A stretch of 64,000 nucleotides of DNA from positions 31,682,001 to 31,746,000 of the forward strand of contig OY292278.1 of assembly GCA_958496175.1 (NCBI GenBank), in the 5' to 3' direction. This stretch comes from Sisyra terminalis (lineage: Eukaryota; Arthropoda; Insecta; Neuroptera; Sisyridae). Made by a program: the position numbers and the translations under genes. Positions 38,001 through 50,000 of the stretch are shown piece after piece. Every line of letters begins with the position of its first letter. The first letter of the stretch is position 1. The notes beneath the pieces were generated by a model. The model saw only the letters and a program-made list of their open reading frames with translations, was not told the DNA's origin and searched no databases.

Positions 38001-41000
38001 ATAATATTGTTGTTGTTATTAAATCGGACATAACTTGAAGAAATTTCACTTTTTTATCTTTCAAGATGTGGAACTAATATTTAAGATTTTCTTCTCGTCT
38101 AATATGCGGAAAAATGTAAATTTCCATCTTTGCGTCTTTAACAAAAATATAAAAAATTATAATTAAAGAGCGTCATTGACTTATTGATTGAAAATATGAG
38201 AGAAAAAAGTAAATTTTTAATTTTTTGAATTGTCTACTTGGTGAAATTATAAAACCGGAGGTGATTGAAATATAACATAATAAAGAAAGTAGCTGTGTTA
38301 TTGACTTGGACGAAGACCCAAGAGATTTCGCTGCGAGTGTTTGTAGGAAACGAGGCGATTTTTGTGTACCTACATCTTATCGGTTCCGTATGTATGGAAT
38401 TTTCTGATTTTTAATCGGTAGCCATTTCCGATACGACGGGAAAGAGAGCTACATGATGTGTGGGTCACTTGCGACGTTCCTTCCCATTACCAATTGACAA
38501 TTTCAAATAGTTCGCGGATCGGATCTGAGGTCTTCGCGGTCTTGGGTCGCTCAATGTGTCCGTTTCTAGTATAAAATAATTTACCTACATTGTTACATTG
38601 ACCGTTAAAAGTGCTGCACAACGGTTTGTTGTGCTATTGTTTTTTACTGTTATCTATGCATTTTATATTCTGGAGTCTTAAAATATGAGACCACAATCTA
38701 ATGAGGTACACATTTTTATTACTTTCTCTAATGATTAAATTTATTTACACTTTTACTTCCATAAGTATATTTGCAGGTAATAACTGACATACTACTGATT
38801 GAAAATATTTATAGATATCTTCTAAACAGTAAATTTTGAAAGTGAAATTCTTCCTAATTAATTTTTAAATTACTAATCCCACTTTTTCGTTGAAGTAAGA
38901 TTTTTGTTTTTTCTTAGAATTTCATAACTAGCCGTGTATCTAACTAAATTTTAAGTCACCTGATTGCTTAGTAAATATTCTTTTAAAGTTTTTAATGATG
39001 CTATTATTATTATTATTTAATTGCTGCTTTTTCTTCCTCGTCAGTTTTTATGCGGTCCATGACACTTCCCTTGTGATAATCACACCCTTAAATCAGTATA
39101 AGATTTGATAAGACTTTTAATTTACAGTTAAACAATTTCCATTTTTTATAAATCCAAATAGAATAAAAAATTTCCCACATTTTTTTGGAAACTACTTTAA
39201 AAGATGGGCTTCCATAAATACTGATATAATTAGGGATGCAATATTGCTCATAAAAACATCGATATTTTTAAAAGTGAAACATCGAAATTTATGAACGATA
39301 TTTCGATTTTTTTTCGATAGTTTTTACCACTAGGTTCAAGTCGCTTTTAAAACAGTCAAATCTAACAACATTGCATTTTCTACTATATTTTTAATTTAAT
39401 TCGCAAATAAATCGGCGCATAATGAAAATGTAGCCACAACAGGGAAAAGTATACCACATTAGAACTGAATTATCAAAAAAATCGCGATCAGAATAAAAAA
39501 TAGGTTTGTTGAAAAGTTGGTTTGACCGACCTAAAAGGAACCTGAGTCAAATATATTCTAGTTTAATTTATTAAATATAATTTACAAATGTAAACTATAA
39601 ACATAAATTTGAACTAAAGTTCAAACAAAATGTATTTATGACGTGTTGTCCAGATACGTATTTCGATTGACAAGCAACTTTCATTAGTGGTCATCAAGTA
39701 ATATTATTACTATTTTTTTTTTGAAATAGATCATTTAAATAGTCAAACGTATGTGACCAAAGAACCATCTGAATCTTGGTATTTAGAAGAGGAATTAGTT
39801 TTGAACATTTTTACTAATATACGAATGCATGGCATTGAAAATAGTAGGACTCAAAGTTATGAGAAGTGAGAAAAAAATGGATTTTGTTCCCATAAAACTC
39901 TTGTTTTTTTGTTGTTTAAATGAACACACATACTCTTAAAGTATTCTTTGTAAAGATAATATTGAGGGTTGAAATCTCCAGGGGTGGAAATTTTGGAAAA
40001 TAGAGTTAAATCTGTAGAAATCTATCGAACTTAATACAGTGAACTTAATTATTTGCACATATATTTATCATAAAGACTTCAAAAGTTTTGGACTGTTACT
40101 TGGGGAAAACTTAAAGCGGTTGAAGAACTTAAGAGCCAACCCTTATCTAAAAATTGATTTTAAAATTTTGAAATTTGGAACAAACTAATTGCTTTCCAGT
40201 AGCAAGGTTTTAAAGAACCATTTAATCGTGGTTATAATAGTTGAACATTTTGGTCAAATTTAACCCAGTTATTACAACCGCAAAGGCTGAAAATTTATTT
40301 ATTTTATTGCGTTTTTAAAGCACCTTCCAAATAATGGGATTGGTTTGATTAAGACATATGACTTCCAATTTATCTTCTCTCGTTTCTTTGAACATTTCTT
40401 ATATAATATTGTTAAAAATCAACTTATCTTCTCAAATACTAAAACTCTGACGATTATATATTTTGTTTTCGTAATAATAAAAAAATCAATATGGTAATAG
40501 GTAAAAGTACGGAGCAAAGACTTAGAACAAAGAATGTAATTGAACACATATTTGTGAAGGAAACCCAAATATTATAATCATTATCTAAAATTTTAATTAA
40601 CTGATTGTTGTCATTTGTTTCAACTGTCACTTCGGTATCATTCAATTGTCAATTTTTGGCGTTTGTTTGTTATTGTGTAAGTGGTAGCTGTGATTATTTC
40701 ACGGGTCTAGTCATATAATTAAAACATCCACAACGGGATTGTATTTATTGTATTAAGTTATCGTTAAAATTTGAATAACTTGAGAAGTTTTAAAAACTTT
40801 GAATAGTGATAATTTGAAGGTTCTTTTAGAGTTAACAAAATAAAAGGTACTAGAAAATTTTGCGATAAGTATGATATGATAAATTACGTGAAAAAAATAG
40901 AGAAAATGGCTATTAATTTAATTAAAACCTTCAATATATAATGAAAACAAAACAAATAGTACGGTTTTTGTACAAGGTTTGATTTTCTCTAAATATCACC

Positions 41001-44000
41001 TTAATTTTTATCTAGTTTTTTAACAGTCCGATTGAAAATTAAAAACAGAAATATGATAAGAGAATAGTGAGATTAGCTGAAAACGCGAGATTTGATAAAA
41101 AGAGACAGATATTATAAATTCCTGGTTATGATTTACAAAATTTCTATGGTATCGATTTATATGTTCGTTTTTCTAAAGTTGACACATGAGCTATTTCACA
41201 CGTTTACGGTTTCTATTTGAAAAGTAGGTACATGGTCAACTCGTTTTATATTTTTGAGCTTTTATGTGAAAATTAGTCACTAGCATTTCTGAAAGCGAGC
41301 GAATTGAAAATGTATCATATTATATTTTCTAGACTATTCTTACACATGTAAGCTTATGTGAATAAAACGAGTTGGTATCCTTTCCGAATAGAAATCGTAT
41401 ATGTGTGAAATAGTCCTTATTTTTGTAGTTCTATGTCTTTAAGATTGTTTGCTTTAATGTAATATTTTAGTTATAAATTAACCAAGTGTAATGAAAAATA
41501 TTCCAATGCTATTTAAATTCATCGATATGTTGTCAAAAAAGCTTATGTCACTTTTCTCCAATTTAGTTCATTCTGTTTTTTTGATGAAAAATAGATATTT
41601 TCTTCATTGATGCGAAATCTATATGGAATCAAATTTAATTTTAGATGTATACTATCTGCGCACTAGTGCAGAAAAAGATCATTTTTAATGAAAAAAAACA
41701 ACATAATAAACTTAAAATGGAGAAGTAACAAGTCCAATGACTTCTATTAAACTGATACTCGATTGATAAAAACCAGCATGTGATAAAATTCGAAATATGA
41801 ATGATTGAGAAAAAATCTGAAAAAAAAGATTTATGCACTAAGATTAAACTAAAAGAATAATCTAGATATCTATAGTCAACATTAAGTTAGGTAATCCATA
41901 ATTGTAATAGACTATACTGAACTGTAGACTTTAATAAAAGTTTTCATTTTCTTGGAATTTTTTCTGTTGTTGTTTTATTTTTGATTTCTTTTTTAAAAAA
42001 AGTAATATCTAATAACAATTAGAAAAAATGTTGGTCAATTATCCATTTACCCAAAACTTAAGATAAGCTGTTAAAAGGTTGGGATAAATACTCATAAAAA
42101 TTAACTTTCTTCAACTGACGTCCATCTTTTTATTGTTAATTAGCAAATTGCAATGTGTCGTATAGCTTTTTCTATGCAAACTTTTTGAATAATTCTCGAG
42201 TTCATTTAACAAGGTTATCGAAGCCTTGCAAATGAATTATACGTACCTACGTTTTCTATAGATATGGCTAGTCATTAACAAATATTTTTCTAGATTATTA
42301 AACTGTTTGAGATAAAAATTATCAAAAAACCTTGCCATTTTTTGTAAATATCTTGTTTCTACAATATGTTCCTTTCCTTTTTTTAATGCGAAGCATGTAA
42401 ATTTTACTTCGGAATTAAAATTTTCTAGTTTTTCAACTTTTACAACGACTGTGGAGGACATCATTTTAGTATTTTACATTGGAATTTCGATTGATATTTG
42501 AATATTGTCCAAAATCGCGCCATACCTAATTGGAGCCAGATTAATAGCGGTTCATATTTATTTTATTTACTTTAGTTATCATGGAAACATTTATTGTAGA
42601 GGAACAAAAATAAGAACAGAGTTCTTGAGTATTGTTTTTTATTTTTCTAAATCAAAACTTAATTTCTTTAAATTTCCTCTATTTTTGGGGGGGGGGAATT
42701 TTGACAACGACACTATCCCAACTGCTTCCAAGGTTCGTTATTTAGGCTTCTACCTAGACAACCACTTAACTTGGAGCCCACATATTAAATTCAAAAGACA
42801 AATACTAAACTAACGATACGGACTATTACGTAGACTTTTAGGATCTAAATCTTCAATAAATAAAAAAATAAAACTGATCATTTACAAAACTCTACTACGA
42901 TCTATCTGGGCTTACGGAGCAGAATTGTGGGTTTCTGCAAAACCATCCAACATCCAAAATTATCCAATTCATCCAATCAAAAGTCCTTCGCCGAATAATC
43001 AATGCTCCTTATTATGTTAACAACCGAATTATACACAATGATCTCAACTTTCCTTCTGTCATAACTTTAATCCAAGAACGCTTCCAAAATGTCCACTCCC
43101 AGTTAGTTGACCATTCTAACCCTAATGCCCAAATTCTTTCCTCTGAAACCCATCCAGATAACATTCCACGTAGGCTGAAACGACGTGACCCAACATTCGT
43201 CCCAACATTGGTTGGGTTCTCTCAACATATTTCGCAAATACCACACCAGAGCCGAACTATTGTTCTTACCTGAGATGTGGTACATAAGCAAAAATTCGTT
43301 AGCAAATTGCATATTATATAAATTGTATATAGAAGGCAATAAAGGGTTTTATATAGAAAAAAAATATTTTAGTTACGTTCTACTTGTACCAACCCTGTAG
43401 AATTAAAAAAATAATTTGTATTTTTTTGCTGTATGAAATGTATGAAATTGTAGGCTTAAGCTAAAGCTGTATAATAAATTTTCTTTAGTGGAGAAAATTT
43501 TTATTGTCTTAAGGGGGTTCTCTCGTGTGGCGGCCTATTTTTCAGGAATTTTTTGGGATTTTTTTTTGTAGGCCAATGAAAAGGTAGACGTTTGAGTTTT
43601 TATATATTTGTTTGTATTTACTTTAAGGCGTATATAAATTTTTAGCCAAAAATCTCCAGTAGAACGCGAGTTATAGCAATCCGAAGACATCCATCTCGCA
43701 AATCGGTTGATTGGTTTATCACAAAAAAAAAAAAGAATTTTTAATCTGTGAACTTAAAAGCATGGAATGAACTACAATCAATTGAAAATATGAAAATTGG
43801 ATTTTTGGTAGACTTCTGAAGAAAAAGTTTAAATTTCATAGTTTTTTGTTTTTTTTGTTATGGGTTTGTTTTAAAAAATAGATATATTCGGAATTTTTTG
43901 ATAACTATAGTTCATTCCATGTATCTAAGTATATTGAGTCTTCCCTACAAATTGAAGTTAGTCGGTCAAACGAGTTCTTGAAACATAATGGAGAAAAGTT

Positions 44001-47000
44001 AAAAAAACACAGTTTTGAGAAAAATGCTTTTAAAGTTTCAAGCGTTGCAAGTACAGTTATAATTATAACGACGTCTGTATCTTTGTAATAACTATACCTT
44101 TCTAACGACTTCAAAAATATACTTTACCATCATACTCTAGACATGTTAAGGAAGCAATTTATGAAAAAAATATGTTTTTTTTATCTATCACACGGGAGAA
44201 TCCTCTTAAAATGTTATAAGAAAAATATACTTTCTACACGTGAAACACAAGTAAGACAATAACACTTAGTATGATTTTTCATGTGATATACGCATTGTTA
44301 GTTCTAATTCATATATTTTGAGGCTTCACATTCTTTTTGGAAGAAAAATAAGATATTTCAATGGATACGATTTTTTCTTCTTTTTTTTCTTTAAATACAA
44401 CTGCACAAAATATGTTTTAGAACTGCACAAGTATGTTTAGGTCCAAAGAATTTGTATAGAAGAAGACCCATAAAATGTTGTAAAAACTAATTTTGCAATT
44501 AAAGAGTACTTGGAAAAATAATATTTTATTGTAAAAAATTTTTTTTTTCTTCTTTTAAAATTTTCCTCCTATACATATTAATATTACATACATCCTTGAA
44601 ACATTCAAAAGATGATTCTATATATTTATTCACATAAATTATAGGGTTAACAAAGTTATAAGTATAAAGAAAAAGAAAAGCTTTTAATTCAACAACAACA
44701 AAAAAACATATGAAAAATTTATAAAGTATTCATTATTTTTAGTTGAATTAAAAATAATAATTATAAAAAAAGTCATCAAATTATTTTCTTAAAACTAAAA
44801 CCATTTAAGAAAACCATTAATAAAAAAAAAAATAAAACAATTTTGTTTTGTTTTGTTAAGTATATAATTAAATTTTATTGGATTATTACAGAAAGTTGAG
44901 GATGTTTCGCCTGATTATTTCCTTAGTTCATTAGTATTCAAATTTTGCCTGATGAAGTCAGAAATCATCTGGCAAAACTAATTCAAAATTGTTTGACTGA
45001 CAAAAGTTAAAAAAGCTGGCCTAATTCCTGCGATAGTTTTGTTATTGATAATCTGGAACATAAGCATTTCGGATTGTTCAAAAAATTATTTTTAATTTTA
45101 TATTTACTAAAAAAACTATTGTTTTTTTTCAGTGATTTTTTTAAATAAAAACATGTAAATTGACCTTATTTTGATATTTCAGTAACGATTTTAAGTATTA
45201 TAAATTTTAAATATGTCGTCAGTGATAACTGACATGATTATGTAAACAAACGATGATATACAGACAAGAAAATTTTAAAAATACTGTATATGAAATGAGG
45301 ACAAAATTAAAACAAAGAGGTATAATTTTTTTTTTTTTATTATTTAACTAAGTTCTTAGATTGTCATCATGGAAAGTTGTTTTAGAGTATTCGACTTGAA
45401 TTATTTTATTTCAAGCTATTTTGTTTCTATAATATATAAAACATATAGTGGTCTGGCTTATGAAATACAATTTCCAAAAGTAAACTATAAACATAAATTT
45501 AACCAAAAGCTCCAACCAATTTTTTTTGGCGTATTTATGAGATACATATTTCGATTGCCAAGCAATCTTCCTCAGCGGTCATCAAGTAGTACTGAATTGC
45601 TCCGTAATTGCAATGTGATGAGTCACGCACACCATAATTTTATTATAAGCTTCTTTAATAGGTCCAAAAATTGTTAGTTTTTGAATTCAATGTTAATTTC
45701 TGAAAAATCTCCAAGTTAAAATATTCTCATTTGTATATATTTAAATTAACTAGTTTTAATAGAATTAATTATCACACTGATTATATGTTTTTAAAATATT
45801 ACATGTGATATATTATTCATTGGAGTATTAACTTATAAACATGATCAATGATGCATTATATTTAAAAAACGACTTCTTAAGTTCTTAACATTTGACTAGT
45901 AAATTGATTTAATTTTTCTTAAGGTGATATTTAACCAACATAAATAAAGAAAAATTATTTATTGATTTTAATGAAGTGACGGAAAATATTTATTTCAAAA
46001 TATCTTTATTTAAAAAAAATACTTATCAAAGCACATGAATGATTTGTTTGAATGAAAATTTATCTTGTCTGTGTGTGTTATAATTTATATATCTACGTAT
46101 TGACTTATAACACATAACATAATTATACATATATTTAAATCAATGCAAATTTTTCCGTTTAATGTAAAACTTCGATAGTAATAAAATTAATGACAATCAC
46201 CTCGTTAACAAAGTAACTGAGCAATTTTTGTTAAACTTTTATTGATGACCAATTATTATTCATTTAGCACATATTTTAAAGCAATCGACTTTTAATATTA
46301 TTGATTTAATTGATTAATTGCTTACTTTCAATGGATATGCAATTCTAATGGAAAGTAAATATTTTTCAGTTTTTTAACATTTAAATCAAAACTCTTTGGA
46401 CTTATAAACTGATAAGTCTAATCATCCTATAACAATTATTTATCGATGTCGAATTAAGTGAAGTAAGGAAAAGAAAGCATCTAATTTTGATAAGTCTTCA
46501 TTTATTATCTTTGTTTAATTATCAAAAATATATAAATGAAAGATCTATTGTTTCATAGTCAGAATAAGTTGGGGATTTGGTGTGGGAATAATTTTTAATT
46601 TTATTTTTAAGTGTTTCTTTTTCTTTTGGATCGGAGAGATAGCATATTAAAGCTTTCGTTAAAGTGAAAAAAAAATTTTAAAAAATGCCAGCGATTGATA
46701 TTAATGAGGTAAGGTTTTTTTTACTTCTCCATTAAGCACTCCATTAACCATTATAATTCCAGTAGTTTTTGTTTTTCTCAAATAGTACCTTGAATATGTT
46801 TCCCCTTTTTTTTTTGTCAAGCAATTTGTAATATAAAATCTTAATTTGAGGTTTTCAAAATCAATTCTGTAATTACACATTACGTTAACATAATCATGTG
46901 GGATACTATCGGGAGATATAATCCTATTAAATAGCTGATTTTTTTGAAAATATAACGGTGGAGTTTCATAGATCGTTTTGATTAGACGTTAAGTAACGAA

Positions 47001-50000
47001 TGACATTTCGATAAATTAGGTACTGTTGTACTATTTAAACTTCAGTCCGATCATTTTACGTAATTCAACGTCATGCGTTGAATTAAGCAAGCTATTAATG
47101 GGCTTCAAGAGCTTTTTTTCCTTATGTTGTATCTTTTAAAACTAAAAGTTATAGTTTCAATTTTTTTTCTTAGATTGTAAACAGCATATTCCCAGACAAA
47201 ACAAGGTTAATAAAGTTTGTTGAATTGCTTGTTTGAAAGGACCTCTTAAATCCATAATATTCTTTAAAAAAATCCAGCTTTTTGCATCATCGTTGATAAT
47301 ATCCTAAAAAATCCTTATTTTGAATCTTATATTCGGGATGTTTATGATTTTCACTTTTTCAAAATTTAGAAAATGATTAAAATAAAGTACTTCGTTTATT
47401 CGTAAGGGGTCACAGAGTAGGTGGTCAGTTGCACCCCTATTATGTAACTCCATACTCTGCCTGTTTAGTACCAAATTCTAAACCTTATTAATGAATAATA
47501 ATATATGTCTTATGCCTCATTTTCTTCTTTATTACGATACGTTTCGAAAGTTTTTGGCTGTCATCATCAGGTATTGTTTTTTACATTTTTTTTAACTTTA
47601 CCTGATGATGACAGCCACAAACTGTTGAAATGCGTCGTAATAAAGAAGAAATTGAGTCATAAGACATATATTATTATTCATTAATTAATTGTGGCTCGGA
47701 AATAAATAAAATATTTATCAATGTTAAAATCTAAACCTTATGGCCTGTAGTGCTTTTTTTCTATGTAAAAATAGCAAAAATTGACATCATAGAACGTTTT
47801 CTTTTACATTTGCTCTAATTATTTATATGCACACATATATAAAGAAAATTTAGGGAGTAATCAATCATAAATGATTGTTAAATTGAAAAAAACATTGTAG
47901 AAGAGGTGTATAGATGTTGAATGTTTGGGATTCATTAAAAGACGTTGCTTTTAAGGACGTTGAATTGCTCAATGTTCGTCAACTTTTATCGTTATTGATA
48001 ACTCTATGCGAAGTAATTCAACGGCTTTCAACAGTTATTTTTTCTCCCGATATATATTTTGGTAGAACATATACAAAGCGACATTGTTTTAATTTTAAAC
48101 ATTTAAAATAAAATAGATTTATTTTTTTATTTAAAATTGATTTACAGTATTCTGACTATCGTTTTACAAAGCAGCGTCACCTTATGAAACTGTATTATAC
48201 AGAATTGTCAAGGACCCTTTATAGCTGAGAATATTTTAAAGAAAATTAGCTAGTGATCCGGTAAATTATATAAAATTGATCTAATGTGATATGGTAATCT
48301 TTTGGATTACGAGAAGAGTTAGGGAGAGGGGTATGCGCTGTAGTACATTTTGACTAATCGTGGTACAAGTGGTTCAGATCAAAGATTATGGGATACTAAA
48401 TATGAGTTACTTTCCTCTACTCTTTGGTTCAGCCAATAATTTCTCACAATAATGGGATCCTTTTTTCGACGCGAAGTACTTAACATTATCATAATTATAT
48501 ATGGGGCGAAGAGATGTAAAAAGTTTAGAAACACTGATTTTGCAATTACGATTTCCTTATAAGTAGACAGTCACAGAAAACTTTTTGAAAAAAAATTAAG
48601 ATGGTATAGTTTTTCCCTGGCAGCCATTTAAAAATGGCGATTGGGAAAATTTTAATGTAAAAGGTGATCTGCGGAAAATTTAATTACCAAGCTATTTTTA
48701 AAGATATCAGATTAATTAAAAAACCATTTTAACAATACCATTATAACAATCTGCAGTATAAGTTTTAGTCCTGAGAATACATTTCTTTTCTCAAAGGAGT
48801 GTAAAAAATATAGCTTATTAAATTTTTTTTCAAATAGCTTTTTGTGACTGTTGTGTCTACCTATAAGAAACTCGTAAAAAAGAATCAGGAAAATAAAAAA
48901 TGTTGGGAAACATAGCCTGGGCGATTTTAAATGGATTGTCCCGTACATATCTGTGCATATCGGGTTCCAAGATTTTAAATGAAAATGGTTATTATTTAAA
49001 AAATCAATAAAATTTCTTTTTTTCTTCCAGTGCTTACAAGTAGCGACTAACGTTACACATCAACAACATCATGTTTCCCGAGAAAAACGTGGGCAAGCCC
49101 TCGGACAAGGCTTTCGAGGATGCTGCGTTTGGCTAACTGGATTATCTGGAGCTGGAAAAACAGCAATTGCTTTCCAGCTCGAGGCGCATTTGGTTTCGAA
49201 AGGCATTCCAGCTTATGGACTTGATGGCGACAATCTTCGCACTGGTCTCAATAAAAATCTTGGTTTCTCTGAATCCGATCGGGAGGAAAACATTCGGCGT
49301 GTAGCCGAAGTAGCAAAATTATTTTCCGACTCGGGAGTTGTTAGTATTTGCAGCTTTGTGTCACCTTTTACTGCGGTAATTTTCCCAAAAACTTTTTAGA
49401 AGAAAAATATTTAGGAAAACGTATTTTTAGGATCGGGAAATGGCTAGAAATATCCATTCTCAAGTGAATCTACCATTTTTTGAAGTCTTTGTCGATACTC
49501 CAATTGAAGTTTGTGAACAACGAGATGTTAAAGGCTTGTACAAGAAAGCTCGACAAGGATTGATTAAGGGATTTACGGGAGTGGACCAACCATACGAAAC
49601 GCCAGAAAATCCTGATTTAGTGTTGAAAACTGTGGATGTGTCGATTGAGGATAATGTTTATGCAATTGTAGAAATGCTAATAGAAAATGTAAGACTTTTT
49701 AACTATGTTAATTTAGCAGATATTAAATTCTTTTTTTTTAATTAGGGTGCAATTCCATTATCCGCCCAAACAGTGGATACAGTCCATGAGTTGTTCGTTA
49801 ATGAAAATCGTGTTGAATCAGCTCGAGATGAAGCTGCTACACTTCCTCGAATCGAATTAAACGAAATCGACCTACAATGGGTTCAAATTTTGAGTGAAGG
49901 ATGGGCTACACCTCTTCGAGGCTTTATGCGTGAAGATGTTTACCTACAAACTTTGCATTTTAATACAATTAATGTTAATGGTACCACAACAAACCAAAGT

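Noticed and set aside
49690..49745. Read-through of Papss exon 3 into the following sequence
   Set aside because: The frame stays open for a few codons after 49,688, but a GTAAGA donor and an ATTAG acceptor at 49,745 restore the family sequence ([17 protein letters not shown]).
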